Positions 48,777 through 58,417 are shown, counted from the first letter of the stretch. The stretch: DNA of 58,985 nt from Pseudomonadota bacterium (GCA_034189865.1 JAXHTV010000003.1:133318-192302); one strand, 5' to 3'. Notes: a model not told the origin generated them from the sequence alone. Translations and numbers: made by a program.

Positions 48777-51317
48777 TCAGGCTGCAACCTCGATCCGTTC
48801 ATAGACCTCGATCTGATCACCCGCCTTCACGTCATTGTAGTTCTTCACGGCGATACCGCATTCGGTTCCCGCCCGGACTTCATTGACGTCGTCCTTGAAT
48901 CGGCGCAGCGACTCCAGTTCACCCTCGTAGATGACCACGTTATCGCGCAGGACACGAATCGGGTTGTAACGTTTAACCACGCCCTCGACCACCAGACAGC
49001 CGGCGACTGCGCCCATCTTCGATGAACGGAACACATCGCGGACTTCAGCCAAGCCGATGATTTGTTCCTTGATGGTCGGCGCCATCAGCCCGGTGATGGC
49101 GTTTTTAACTTCATCCAGGGCTTCGTAAATCACGCTGTAATAGCGGACGTCTACCCCTTCATCGGCGATCAAACGTCTTGCGGTACCATCGGCACGGACG
49201 TTAAAACCGATAATGATGGCTTGAGACGCCACAGCCAAGTGAATATCCGACTCGGTAATACCGCCCACACCGCCGGCGACGATATTGACTTTGACCTCGT
49301 CGTTCGAGAGCTTGACAAGCGCATCCTGCAACGCTTCCACGCTACCCTGCACGTCAGCTTTGACGATGAGATTGAGTTGCTGGACTTCATTCTCCTCCAG
49401 CCGCTCAAAGACATCTTCCAAGGTCGCAGCTTGTCGTTTGGCCAGCTTAACGTCGCGATATTTGCCCTGCCGATGGAGCGCGATCTCACGCGCTTTTCTC
49501 TCATCGGTGAGAGCGCCGAGTTCGTCGCCGGCATTCGGAGTACCGGACAAGCCCAAGATCTGAACCGGTATCGACGGCCCAGCCTCCTGTATGGCTTGAC
49601 CGTTCTCATCGAACATGGCCCGCACGCGTCCCCACTCACGGCCACAGAGCACGGGATCTCCCTTGGTCAGGGTTCCACTCTGAACGAGAATGGTGGCAAC
49701 CGGTCCACGCCCCTTTTCCAGTGACGATTCGATGACCACGCCACGCGCCAGACCTTGCTTCGGTGCGGACAGCTCCAGCACCTCTGCTTGCAAGAGGACG
49801 GCCTCCAACAGCCCGTCGACGCCTTCCCCGGTTTTGGCCGAAACAGGCACGAACATCGTGTCACCGCCCCAGTCCTCGGGAATCACCTCGTGTTGGGCCA
49901 ACGCGCTTTTAATACGCTCCGCGTCTGCATCCGGTTTATCGATCTTGTTGACTGCCACCACGATGGGGACGCCGCCGGCTTTAGCATGCTGAATCGCCTC
50001 CAGCGTCTGCGGCATCACGCCATCGTCGGCAGCCACAACCAGAATGACGATATCGGTGACCTTCGCCCCACGCGCACGCATGGAGGTAAAGGCGGCGTGG
50101 CCAGGTGTATCGAGGAAAGTCACCATGCCCCGATCGGTCGTGACGTGATAGGCGCCAATATGCTGGGTAATACCACCGGCTTCCTTATCGGCAACACGAC
50201 TGCGGCGAATGTAGTCAAGCAGCGTGGTTTTGCCGTGGTCGACATGCCCCATAACCGTCACCACGGGCGAGCGAGGCTCACCGCTAACCTCTTCGGGCTG
50301 GCCCTGGGCTTGCATGAGTTCGTCTTCCAAGTCCACCTCTTTCAGCATACGGACTTTATGACCCATCTCGTCGACCACCAAGGCAGCGGTTTCCTGGTCA
50401 ATCACTTGGTTGATGGTGGCCATCGCGCCCATACCCATCATCACTTTGATGACCTCGGTGGCCTTGACGGCCATTTTCTGGGCCAGTTCAGCCACTGTGA
50501 TCGTTTCCGGGATCACCACGTCCCGAACGACCGGCTCCGTCGGCTTCTCGAAGGCATGAACCTTGGTCGCCGCCTCACCGCCCCTGCCGGACTTACGCTT
50601 GCGGCGCGTCGCCTGATCAAAACGACCGGGACGGGCTTGTCGGTCGAAGCGACTCGGTGATTCGGGCTCACCTTTCTTTCCACGGCCTTTTTTCTTGGAC
50701 TCCGGGCGCATGCCTGCTCGCTCAGCTGCGGCCACCTTGGCCTGCGCTTCGACTTGCTGCTGACGGGCGCGCTCTTCTTCCGACACCGCCTTGGGGGGTT
50801 CAGCTTCAACGGGGGCAACCACAACCTCTTCCGCGGCCGGCACGGGTTTTTCTTCCGGCGCCGGTTGGGCTTCGACCTCAGGTGCCTCAGCGACCACTTC
50901 TACCTCGACCGCTTCACGTTCTGCGGCTTCGTGCACAGCGTGCTGAGCTTCGAGCTGCTGCTGGCGCTCCTCTTCTTCGCGCCGGAGGCGGTCTTCCTCC
51001 TGGACCGCTGTTCGCTTGACGTAGGTTCGTTTTTTGCGAACCTCAACGGTCACGGTTTTGGCGCGCCCCTGGCCCCCGGCAAGCTTAATCTCGCTGGTCG
51101 ATTTTCGCTTGAGGGTGATTTTTTTTGGCGCTGCGGCTTCACCGTCGCCCGCACCCCTGCGTTTGCGCAGATAACCCAAGAGGTCGGTTTTCTCTTGATC
51201 AGTAATCTGATCTTCCGCCCCCTTCTCGCCCATGCCGGCATCCGCCAACTGTTCCAGGAGCCGCTCTACGGAAATACCTACCGCCTCAGCAAACTGCCTG
51301 ACTGTCACTTCTGCCAT
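48777..51317 (-). CDS. infB: Translation initiation factor IF-2
   Basis: GTPase that brings fMet-tRNA to the 30S subunit. 846 residues: N-terminal IF2N (about 1-50), a long charged low-complexity region rich in Glu, Gln, Ala and Lys (about 80-245), a second IF2N, the G domain with [12 protein letters not shown] and [10 protein letters not shown] (about 350-510), and domains II-IV with GFNVRADG and [11 protein letters not shown]. Size is close to that of other gammaproteobacteria. Confidence 0.97.
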   Translation of the reverse strand: MAEVTVRQFAEAVGISVERLLEQLADAGMGEKGAEDQITDQEKTDLLGYLRKRRGAGDGEAAAPKKITLKRKSTSEIKLAGGQGRAKTVTVEVRKKRTYVKRTAVQEEDRLRREEEERQQQLEAQHAVHEAAEREAVEVEVVAEAPEVEAQPAPEEKPVPAAEEVVVAPVEAEPPKAVSEEERARQQQVEAQAKVAAAERAGMRPESKKKGRGKKGEPESPSRFDRQARPGRFDQATRRKRKSGRGGEAATKVHAFEKPTEPVVRDVVIPETITVAELAQKMAVKATEVIKVMMGMGAMATINQVIDQETAALVVDEMGHKVRMLKEVDLEDELMQAQGQPEEVSGEPRSPVVTVMGHVDHGKTTLLDYIRRSRVADKEAGGITQHIGAYHVTTDRGMVTFLDTPGHAAFTSMRARGAKVTDIVILVVAADDGVMPQTLEAIQHAKAGGVPIVVAVNKIDKPDADAERIKSALAQHEVIPEDWGGDTMFVPVSAKTGEGVDGLLEAVLLQAEVLELSAPKQGLARGVVIESSLEKGRGPVATILVQSGTLTKGDPVLCGREWGRVRAMFDENGQAIQEAGPSIPVQILGLSGTPNAGDELGALTDERKAREIALHRQGKYRDVKLAKRQAATLEDVFERLEENEVQQLNLIVKADVQGSVEALQDALVKLSNDEVKVNIVAGGVGGITESDIHLAVASQAIIIGFNVRADGTARRLIADEGVDVRYYSVIYEALDEVKNAITGLMAPTIKEQIIGLAEVRDVFRSSKMGAVAGCLVVEGVVKRYNPIRVLRDNVVIYEGELESLRRFKDDVNEVRAGTECGIAVKNYNDVKAGDQIEVYERIEVAA

Positions 51318-51352
51318 TCTTTAACTCTCCAGCCAAAACCTGCGTATCCAAG

Positions 51353-52846
51353 TCAAGCTTGATCCGCGAACCAGGGCTCGCGCGCAGTCATTATTAATTG
51401 GGCCGCGCGTTCCCGGTCCATACCATCAACATCCAGAAGATCATCCACTGCCTGCTCGGCCAGATCTTCCATGGTGACAATCCCTTTGTTTGCCAGCGCA
51501 TAGGCAAGCTCTTCGTCCATACCATTCATGCCAAGCAAGTCCCCGGCGGGGGCCTTGGCTTTATCCTGCTCTTCGCTGGCAATCGCCTGCGTCAGGAGTG
51601 CATCGCGGGCCACCTCGCGCAGGGTATCGACGATTTCCTGATCGAAAACGTCGATTTCCAGCAGCTCGTTGGCAGGCACATAGGCCACTTCTTCGACACT
51701 GGAAAAACCTTCCGAAACCAGAATCGCAGCCACTTCCTCATCAACCGACAACGCGTTCATGAACATTTCAACCAAGGCGTGGGCTTCGGCCTCACTTTTC
51801 TCCTCAGCTTGGGTCTGATTCATCACGTTCAGTTCCCATCCGGTCAGTTCACTGGCTAACCGGACATTCTGACCACCGCGGCCGATGGCTTGCGAAAGCT
51901 TCTCTTCCTCAACGGCAATATCCATGCTGTGCCGTTCTTCATCGACCACAATGGAGATGACCTCGGCCGGCGACATGGCGTTGATCACGAACTGCACCGG
52001 GCTCTCGTCCCACAAAATGATGTCGATGCGCTCGCCAGCCAACTCGTTGGAAACCGTTTGCACGCGCGATCCGCGCATACCCACGCATGCGCCCACCGGA
52101 TCGATTCGCGCGTCGTGTCCCAGAACGGCAATCTTGGCCCGCAAACCCGGATCGCGTGCCGCACCCTTGATTTCGATGAGCCCCTGCCCGACCTCCGGCA
52201 CTTCGAGCTTGAACAGCTCGACAAGAAATTCCGGCGCCGTTCGGCTCACGAAAAGTTGCGGACCGCGTGGTTCCGAGCGAACGTCCTTCAAATAACCTCG
52301 GAGCCGGTCACCTGGGCGCACCGGTTCCCGAGGGATCAACCATTCTCGAGGAATCAACGCTTCGGTGTTGTTACCCAAATCCAGGACGACACTCCCGCGA
52401 TCCAGGCGTTTGACCAGCCCGGTGATGAGCTCCCCGACCCGATCCTGATATTCCTCGACGATCTTGGCCCGCTCCGCCTCGCGCACTTTCTGCACAATGA
52501 CCTGCTTTGCGGCCTGGGCAGCGATTCGACCGAACGGCATGGATTCCATTGGCTCTTCAATGTAATCGCCGATTTGCAGTTCGGCGTCCATTTGTTGGGC
52601 GCGCGCCAACAACACGTGCACGCTGGGGTCGAAGTCTTCCGCGTCATCGTCGACAACCTGCCACCGGCGAAAAGTTTCGTAATCGCCGGTGCGTCGATCG
52701 ATGGCAACGCGTACACCCATCGTTTCCGAGTGCCGCTTGCGGGTTGCGGATTCCAACGCCGCTTCGATCGACTCGAATATGACTTCTTCCGGAACACCTT
52801 TTTCGTTAGAAATCGCTTCGACAACCAGCAAGATTTCTTTGTTCAA
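51353..52846 (-). CDS. nusA: Transcription termination/antitermination factor NusA
   Basis: Modulates pausing, termination and antitermination. 497 residues: N-terminal RNAP-binding domain (about 1-130), S1 (about 135-200), two KH domains (about 230-345; GACVGMRGSRVQTVSNEL and IGRGGQNVRLA), and two C-terminal acidic repeats that bind the RNA polymerase alpha subunit (about 370-497). Start is TTG at 52846 with GGAGGA about 9 nt upstream. In E. coli NusA represses its own operon. Confidence 0.97.
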   Translation of the reverse strand: MNKEILLVVEAISNEKGVPEEVIFESIEAALESATRKRHSETMGVRVAIDRRTGDYETFRRWQVVDDDAEDFDPSVHVLLARAQQMDAELQIGDYIEEPMESMPFGRIAAQAAKQVIVQKVREAERAKIVEEYQDRVGELITGLVKRLDRGSVVLDLGNNTEALIPREWLIPREPVRPGDRLRGYLKDVRSEPRGPQLFVSRTAPEFLVELFKLEVPEVGQGLIEIKGAARDPGLRAKIAVLGHDARIDPVGACVGMRGSRVQTVSNELAGERIDIILWDESPVQFVINAMSPAEVISIVVDEERHSMDIAVEEEKLSQAIGRGGQNVRLASELTGWELNVMNQTQAEEKSEAEAHALVEMFMNALSVDEEVAAILVSEGFSSVEEVAYVPANELLEIDVFDQEIVDTLREVARDALLTQAIASEEQDKAKAPAGDLLGMNGMDEELAYALANKGIVTMEDLAEQAVDDLLDVDGMDRERAAQLIMTAREPWFADQA

Positions 52847-52879
52847 TTTCGAGATCCTCCGAGTCGATTGGCCCTAGCG

Positions 52880-53320
52880 CTAAGGTGCCAGACGTGCCCG
52901 GTCAATTTCCGCAATTGCCAACGACCACACTTGACCGTCAACATCCAATTCGATCTGCCCATCGGCTAACGCCTTAAGCACACCGACGAAATTTTTTCGT
53001 CCGTTTATGGGTACCGCCATCCGCACCCGAATCCGCTCGCCGATGGCCCGCTCGAAGTGCTCCGGCTTGACCAATGGTCGGTCATCTCCGGGAGAAGAGA
53101 CTTCCAAAACGTACTCACCCGCGATGGGGTTCTCGACGTCCAGTACACCACTAACCTGGTGACTCACTCGCGCGCAGTCTTCAAGCCCGATACCGGATTC
53201 GGCATCGATGTACAACCGCAGCAACTGACCTTGGCCCGAATCCATCCGTTCTACGCAGATGAGCTCATAGCCCATTGCGGAGACGACCGGCTCAAGCAGC
53301 GCTGTCAAATCATCTCGCAC
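52880..53320 (-). CDS. rimP: Ribosome maturation factor RimP
   Basis: Needed for 30S maturation. 146 residues from GTG 53320. RimP blocks are present: LEPVVSAMGYELICVE, LRLYIDAESGIGLEDCARVSHQVSG and EVSSPGDDRPL; C-terminal SH3-like domain follows. The GTG is chosen because GGAG (53330-53327) lies 6 nt upstream and because the frame above it runs through a terminator-like hairpin; a TTG/ATG start there would be misplaced. It opens the rimP-nusA-infB-rbfA-truB-rpsO-pnp series. Confidence 0.94.
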   Translation of the reverse strand: MRDDLTALLEPVVSAMGYELICVERMDSGQGQLLRLYIDAESGIGLEDCARVSHQVSGVLDVENPIAGEYVLEVSSPGDDRPLVKPEHFERAIGERIRVRMAVPINGRKNFVGVLKALADGQIELDVDGQVWSLAIAEIDRARLAP

Positions 53321-53340
53321 TTCCTGCTCCGCCTCGCCAA

Positions 53341-53366
53341 AAACAAAAAATGGGCCCACTGGCCCA
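53341..53366 (-). terminator. Attenuator-like hairpin before rimP
   Basis: Minus-strand stem TGGGCC-AGTG-GGCCCA (53366-53351) followed by TTTTTTGTTT, ending 21 nt before the rimP GTG. It has intrinsic-terminator shape and lies within the transcript that must reach rimP, so read-through is required. This matches the described rimP-leader attenuator class of gammaproteobacteria; the class assignment is from layout, not a covariance search. Confidence 0.7.
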
Positions 53367-53379
53367 CCTTTACCCGCGA

Positions 53380-53412
53380 ATGTTTGGGTGGATATGGCTC
53401 CTACCCAAACAT
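53380..53412 (-). promoter_or_regulatory. 10-bp hairpin in the rimP leader
   Basis: ATGTTTGGGT (53380-53389) and ACCCAAACAT (53403-53412) are perfectly complementary around a 13-nt loop. It sits between the transcript 5' end and the attenuator-like hairpin, where a regulatory structure would be expected. Confidence 0.5.
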
Positions 53413-53460
53413 GAAACCGGCAACCCATTGAGCTACTCGGTGCAGCAGGCCCGCTAACAA

Positions 53461-53483
53461 AAAAGCCCCGGACGGGGGCTTTT
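53461..53483 (-). terminator. Hairpin at or near the 5' end of the rimP operon transcript
   Basis: On the minus strand AAAAGCCCC-CGTCC-GGGGCTTTT-TTG, a 9-bp stem with a U-tail of intrinsic-terminator form. It starts almost at the predicted transcription start (about 53484), so it could not terminate its own transcript normally. It may protect the mRNA 5' end, or end transcripts coming from the upstream uspA gene. Confidence 0.6.
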
Positions 53484-53490
53484 GGGGCAT

Positions 53491-53519
53491 ATTATGCACG
53501 CGAGAGGGGCGCCCCGCAA
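53491..53519 (-). promoter_or_regulatory. Sigma70 promoter of the rimP-nusA-infB operon
   Basis: Minus strand TTGCGG (53519-53514), 17-nt spacer, CATAAT (53496-53491). It lies 171 nt before the rimP GTG and immediately before the 5'-end hairpin. Consensus fit only. Confidence 0.6.
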
Positions 53520-53696
53520 CTCAATCGAGCGGTTTCAGCGGCGACTTAACGCATTGGTGAGGGTTATCACGTCTCGCGAGAAAGACGGATCAAAATACAG
53601 GGCTGAAACGCGCGAAGCCAGCGCCCCAGGAAAACCAGGTCTGGTTGCCCTGAATATCGATGGATCGGTGCGAAATTCACGCGCCCCAATGCGGGA

Positions 53697-54545
53697 TCAC
53701 CAAGCCTTAACCACCATGATGTCGCACGGCGGGTCGGCGAGAAAATCTTCCGCCACGCTGCCAAGAAGCGCCCGCGCCATTCCGGTTCGACCATGCGTGC
53801 CAAGCACGAGAAGGTTGGCGTTGAGATCTTTGATTTGCTCGCGAATCGCGCGTTGGGGGTCACCCTCTACGATCACAGTTTGCGCTTGGCCGAGCCGCTT
53901 TTCCAGCCCCGCAACAAAGACTTTCATTTCTTCGTTGACCATGTGTTTCAGCTGGACCTGTGCACTCTGGCGACCTTCATCGGAATCAGCAGAGCCGTTC
54001 AGGAAGGTTTTGAAGGGAACGCTATAGATGTGGAGCAGACGCAATTGCGCCTTGGGCGCAAAGCCCAAGGCAAACTCCAGGGCACGCCTTGAGTACACGG
54101 AGAAATCGATGCCAACCGCAATCTGCTGGTAAGGCTTGGTTGCCCGGTCCTTGACCACCAGCACCGGCATATCTCCGTTGCGAACCACCCGTTCGACGGT
54201 GGTTCCTCGAAACAGACCGGCCAACCCCCGCGCCCGGTGCATTCCCAGCACGACCAGATCGAACTGATCACTCTCGCTCCGCCGGAGTATCTGCATCCAA
54301 TCCTTGCCGACGTCGATCAAAAAGTCGACCGCCACATCCTCCGCGCCGCGCAGCGAAAACAAATGCTCCCGAAGATCCCGCTCCGCGACCCGACGTTGTT
54401 CTTCGGCGATTGAAACCGGCAAATCCTCATCGATGACATGCAACACACTTAAGTGGGCACCGAACTCCTTACAAAGCGAAACGGCCCGATCGATCGCCCG
54501 ATCCGAGCGTTCCGACAAATCCGTCGCGACCAGAATTCGTTTCAT
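53697..54545 (-). CDS. Universal stress protein with two tandem UspA domains
   Basis: 282 residues, two Usp folds (about 1-132 and 140-282). Each has the nucleotide-loop motif: GMHRARGLAGLFRGTTVE in the first, GTHGRTGMARALLGSVAE in the second, with the second closest to the ATP-binding G-x2-G-x9-G-S/T pattern. Such tandem Usp proteins respond to stress and energy limitation in many bacteria. It is transcribed toward the rimP operon but separated by about 180 bp and the rimP promoter. Its place next to rimP is unusual. Confidence 0.9.
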   Translation of the reverse strand: MKRILVATDLSERSDRAIDRAVSLCKEFGAHLSVLHVIDEDLPVSIAEEQRRVAERDLREHLFSLRGAEDVAVDFLIDVGKDWMQILRRSESDQFDLVVLGMHRARGLAGLFRGTTVERVVRNGDMPVLVVKDRATKPYQQIAVGIDFSVYSRRALEFALGFAPKAQLRLLHIYSVPFKTFLNGSADSDEGRQSAQVQLKHMVNEEMKVFVAGLEKRLGQAQTVIVEGDPQRAIREQIKDLNANLLVLGTHGRTGMARALLGSVAEDFLADPPCDIMVVKAW

Positions 54546-54688
54546 CGTTAATCCTTTTCGTCTATCCGCCGGGGCTGAGTCGCATAAAATGCGGCGCAGA
54601 CCGTCCAGCTAATCCTACGCGTGCATCTGAGCATGACAAGCCCCAGCGCCGCATGGAAAAGTTTGCACATCAGCAACAGGGAATTTCA

Positions 54689-55066
54689 ATGAAAATAAAA
54701 CCGTATTTTTTGATTCTGTCGGGCGCGGGCGTGTCGATGATCGCTTTGCTTTATGGCCTCTCGCCGCAGTGGTTTGCCCGGACTTTCCTGGGCATTGCCG
54801 AGTTGAATGTCAATATGGCCCATATCCTACGAGCCGTGACAGGCCTCTATCTGGCGCTGAGTGCATTCTGGTTATTTTCTGCCTATCACGAAAAATATCG
54901 GAATACCGCGATTCTGACAGTCATCATTTTTTCCGCAGGACTCGTGTTGGGGCGAATCGTGAGCTTTTTCGCCGATGGCTAGCCCGCTCCCCTGCTGCTC
55001 ATTTACATAGCGATGGAATTGATATTCGCGCCGGCGGCTTACTGGGTGTTCAAACTGCCGGACTGA
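54689..55066 (+). pseudogene. DUF4345-like membrane protein gene with in-frame TAG at codon 98
   Basis: Reading from ATG 54689 gives 97 residues with three hydrophobic segments (MKIKPYFLILSGAGVSMIALL, MAHILRAVTGLYLALSAFWLF and AILTVIIFSAGLVLGRIVSF), then TAG (54980-54982). The same frame continues for 27 more codons (PAPLLLIYIAMELIFAPAAY then WVFKLPD) to a TGA at 55064, and these residues look like the missing fourth helix of the family. This could be a recent C-to-T change of a CAG codon, a sequencing error, or suppressed amber. No SECIS-like signal or extra tRNA is evident. It is divergent from uspA. Confidence 0.7.
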
Positions 55067-55146
55067 ATTGGACCGCATCTCCCACCCGGCGGCAGTTACT
55101 TGGCGGTGGCACGACAAGAAAAGGACCGCCGGATTGCTCGAGGCTT

Positions 55147-55512
55147 CTAGGCTTTCGGTTCCCACAGCTCGATGGGGTTGCCCTCCGGGTCGTGCAGCCG
55201 GGCGAATCGGCCGTTCGGATACGCCTCCGGGTCGATGCTCACCTCAATACCCATGCCCCGCAGTTGCGAAACCATGGCATCGAGATCGCTCACCCGAAAG
55301 TTCACCATCCACGCTTGGCTTTCGCTTCCGAAGTATTCAGTATCAGGCGGAAACGGGGCGAACACCGTCGGCCCCGCTTGTTGCGCCCAAGGTTGTTCGT
55401 CGTAGCTTTGGGGCACCGGATTGATCCCCAGGTGCTGCTCATACCATTGCCCCAACGCTGATGGATTTTTCGACTTGAAGAACACGCCTCCAATGCCTCG
55501 CACCCGTTCCAT
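55147..55512 (-). CDS. VOC (glyoxalase/bleomycin-resistance) family protein
   Basis: 121 residues, one beta-alpha-beta-beta-beta VOC pair. Typical segments are GIGGVFFKSKNPSALGQWY, WMVNFRVSDLDAMVSQLR and GRFARLHDPEGNPIELWEP, the last with the metal-binding glutamate. Substrate cannot be deduced. GGAGGT 7 nt before the ATG is a strong SD. Convergent to the DUF4345-like gene. Confidence 0.88.
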   Translation of the reverse strand: MERVRGIGGVFFKSKNPSALGQWYEQHLGINPVPQSYDEQPWAQQAGPTVFAPFPPDTEYFGSESQAWMVNFRVSDLDAMVSQLRGMGIEVSIDPEAYPNGRFARLHDPEGNPIELWEPKA

Positions 55513-55699
55513 ATACGCACCTCCGCTTTGCCGAACGTGGATGGGAAAACCGCCTATATAAGGTAGCAGTCGCTAAGATACATGTTGAATATGTAGACTC
55601 GGATGACGAGCTTTTGTGACTCATTCAAACCCGGAACGTCCTTCCCATCGACAACATTCTGCTGGTCGAGCGACTCCCATCAACCGAGAAGTGGTCATC

Positions 55700-58417
55700 A
55701 TGGAAGACACATCGCAGCGCTTCGCTCAATGGCACGCCCAGGAGGCCGCGTCGTCGTTCCATACGCTGGCGTCCACGGCTGACGGCCTCAGTCAGCCAGA
55801 GGCCGAGGCACGGCTAAAACGTTACGGTGCCAACCGCCTGCCACCCGCTGAGGGCAAAGGCCCTGTGAAGCGCTTCCTGGCCCAATTCAATAACGTATTG
55901 ATTTATGTCTTGCTCGTCGCCGGGATGGTAACCGCTGCCCTGGAGCATTGGATCGACAGCGGTGTCATTTTTGGCGTGGTGCTGATCAACGCCCTGATCG
56001 GGTTTATTCAGGAGGGAAAAGCGGAGCAGGCGCTCAACGCCATCCGCCAGATGCTCTCCCAGCAGGCGACGGTCAAGCGTGATGGGCAATTCATGACCCT
56101 GCCCGCGGAAGCGCTGGTGCCTGGTGATGTGGTGTTACTGCAATCCGGCGATAAGGTTCCGGCGGACATGCGTCTTTTTAGAAGCCGGGAATTGCGCATC
56201 GATGAAGCCACGCTCACCGGCGAGTCCGTGCCGGTGGAAAAAAACACCCTCCCCGTGGACGACAACGCCGTGATCGGCGATCGCAAATGCATGGCCTTCT
56301 CCGGCACCCTGGTCGCGTATGGGCAAGGCCAGGGTGTGGTGGTGGCAACCGGCGAGAGCACCGAAATCGGGCGCATCAGTCACTTGCTGCAGGATGTGCC
56401 GCTGCTCACCACGCCGCTGTTACGGCAAATGTCCACCTTTGCAAGGTGGCTGACGGCCGCCATCGCGGCGATGGCCGCCTCCACTTTCGCCTATGGCGTA
56501 TGGGTGCATGGGTACCCGATCGGTGAAATGTTTCTTGCCGCCGTGGGTCTGGCGGTGGCCGGTATTCCCGAGGGACTGCCGGCCATTATGACCATTACGC
56601 TGGCCATTGGCGTACAGCGGATGGCGAAGAAAAACGCGATTATTCGCCGCCTGCCAGCGGTGGAGACCTTGGGCTCGGTGACCGTTATTTGTTCCGATAA
56701 AACGGGCACGCTGACGCGCAACGAAATGACCGTGCAAACGCTGGCCAGTGGTGCCGGCATCTGCGAAGTAACGGGTGTGGGTTATGCTCCCCAAGGCGGA
56801 TTCAATCTCGAGGGCAAGGCGATAACAGCCGAAGATTTTCCGCTGCTGAGAGAAATCGCGCAGGCCGCCCTGTTATGCAACGACGCGACCATCCTGGAGT
56901 GCGACGGCCGTTGGACGATGCAAGGCGATCCAACGGAAGGCGCGCTGGTCACCCTGGCCCTCAAAGCGGGACTGGAACACCACCACACCCTCAACCAATA
57001 CCCCCGCGTCGACGCCATCCCCTTCGAGTCGCAACACCGTTTTATGGCGACCTTACACCACGACCATACCGGCCACGGGTTCGTGTACTTAAAAGGAGCG
57101 CCGGAAAAAATACTCGAGATGTGCCACCGACAACGCATGCGCGGTGACGATGTTCCGCTGGATCGGCGCTACTGGGATACGGTGATGGAACAAATGGCCG
57201 GGCGCGGTCAGCGCCTATTGGCCATCGCCTTCAAGACTACCCCCCGCGGCCAACAAAGCCTGGAATTCAAAGACGTGGAGTACGGCCTGACGCTGTTGGG
57301 ATTAGTGGGCATTATCGACCCGCCGCGAGATGAGGCCATTGCGGCGGTGCGCGCCTGCCAGTCCGCCGGTATTCGGGTCAAAATGATCACCGGCGATCAT
57401 GCCAAAACCGCCAGCGCCATCGGCAAACAAATGGGAATCGGCGACGGCATCCGGGCCGTCTCCGGCAGTCAGCTGGAAAACTACGGCGTCCATGAACTGG
57501 ATCAAGTGATCCGCGAGAGCGCGATCTTTGCACGGGTCTCGCCGGAGCAAAAATTACAGCTGGTCACCGCCCTGCAGGCCCAAGGCGAGGTTGTCGCCAT
57601 GACCGGCGACGGGGTCAACGATGCACCGGCGCTGAAGCGGGCCGAGGTGGGTGTCGCCATGGGGCAGAAAGGCACCGAGGCGGCGAAAGAGGCTGCTGAA
57701 ATGGTGCTGACGGACGACAACTTCAACACCATCGTTCAAGCCGTTGAGGAAGGCCGAACCGTCTACGACAACCTGAAAAAATCCATACTTTTCATTCTGC
57801 CCACCAACGGCGGCGAGGCGCTGACTATTGTTGCGGCGATCATGATGGGTCGCTCGTTGCCCATCACCGCGGCACAGATCTTATGGATCAACATGATCAC
57901 CGCCGTCACCCTGGCCCTGACTCTTGCCTTTGAACCGGCCGAACGCGATGTCATGCAGCGGCCTCCCCGCGACCCCAGGGAGCCGATTCTCTCGGGATTC
58001 CTCATTTGGCGGGTGGTGTTTGTGTCGCTGATTCTGGTGTCCGGGACCTTCGGGCTGTTTCTTTGGGAGCGGGAGCACGGTGCTTCCATCGAGCTGGCGC
58101 GTACCGTGGCCGTGAACACGCTGGTCATGTTCGAGGTGTTCTACCTGATCAGCGCCCGCTACCTACTGGCCCCCTCGCTGACCATCAAGGGCCTGACCGG
58201 CAATCGCTATGTCCTCTACGCCATCGGCCTTTTGGTGTTGATTCAGCTGGCGTTCACTTACCTCAGCCCCATGCAGGCGCTGTTCCACACCACCGCCATC
58301 GGCCTGGACGCGTGGCTGCGCATCCTCGCGATCACCGTGTCGGTGTTGATCCTGGTGGAATCGGAAAAGTTTATTTTGCGTCGCTTCGAAAACGCCAGGA
58401 AACCATCGGATCACTAG
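55700..58417 (+). CDS. Cation-translocating P-type ATPase (P2-like)
   Basis: 905-residue P-type ATPase of SERCA-like layout. TGES at 173-176, phosphorylation Asp333 in CSDKTGTLT, hinge TGDGVNDAPALK, PEGLP at 290-294 in M4, and Asn703/Glu706 in M5 (PTNGGEAL). M6 reads NMITAVTLALTLAFEP, with Asn731 and Thr734 but Ala735 where SERCA has Asp800. It has no N-terminal heavy-metal domain. Ion specificity is unknown; Ca2+, Na+ or H+ are candidates. I chose ATG 55700, where the family's cytoplasmic N-terminus begins; an in-frame GTG at 55616 is less likely. Confidence 0.9.
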   Translation: MEDTSQRFAQWHAQEAASSFHTLASTADGLSQPEAEARLKRYGANRLPPAEGKGPVKRFLAQFNNVLIYVLLVAGMVTAALEHWIDSGVIFGVVLINALIGFIQEGKAEQALNAIRQMLSQQATVKRDGQFMTLPAEALVPGDVVLLQSGDKVPADMRLFRSRELRIDEATLTGESVPVEKNTLPVDDNAVIGDRKCMAFSGTLVAYGQGQGVVVATGESTEIGRISHLLQDVPLLTTPLLRQMSTFARWLTAAIAAMAASTFAYGVWVHGYPIGEMFLAAVGLAVAGIPEGLPAIMTITLAIGVQRMAKKNAIIRRLPAVETLGSVTVICSDKTGTLTRNEMTVQTLASGAGICEVTGVGYAPQGGFNLEGKAITAEDFPLLREIAQAALLCNDATILECDGRWTMQGDPTEGALVTLALKAGLEHHHTLNQYPRVDAIPFESQHRFMATLHHDHTGHGFVYLKGAPEKILEMCHRQRMRGDDVPLDRRYWDTVMEQMAGRGQRLLAIAFKTTPRGQQSLEFKDVEYGLTLLGLVGIIDPPRDEAIAAVRACQSAGIRVKMITGDHAKTASAIGKQMGIGDGIRAVSGSQLENYGVHELDQVIRESAIFARVSPEQKLQLVTALQAQGEVVAMTGDGVNDAPALKRAEVGVAMGQKGTEAAKEAAEMVLTDDNFNTIVQAVEEGRTVYDNLKKSILFILPTNGGEALTIVAAIMMGRSLPITAAQILWINMITAVTLALTLAFEPAERDVMQRPPRDPREPILSGFLIWRVVFVSLILVSGTFGLFLWEREHGASIELARTVAVNTLVMFEVFYLISARYLLAPSLTIKGLTGNRYVLYAIGLLVLIQLAFTYLSPMQALFHTTAIGLDAWLRILAITVSVLILVESEKFILRRFENARKPSDH

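Larger units (their letters stand above)
53321..53696 (-). other. 376-bp non-coding interval: rimP operon leader and uspA downstream region
   Basis: The only gene-free stretch over 300 bp. From the rimP side it holds a terminator-like hairpin with a U-run, a 10-bp hairpin, a third hairpin at the predicted transcript 5' end, and a promoter at 53491-53519. I see nothing gene-like in 53520-53696 except a near-palindrome (AACCAGGTCTGGTT near 53625). In many gammaproteobacteria secG and tRNA-Leu occupy this place; neither is found here. Confidence 0.6.

Noticed and set aside
52880-53428. Longer rimP frame extending to 53428
   Set aside because: The extra 36 codons read through a U-tailed hairpin and are not RimP-like; GTG 53320 has a good SD.
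53370-53460. tRNA-like segment (GAGTAGCTCAATGGG) in the rimP leader
   Set aside because: No acceptor stem, anticodon arm or T-loop could be formed around it.
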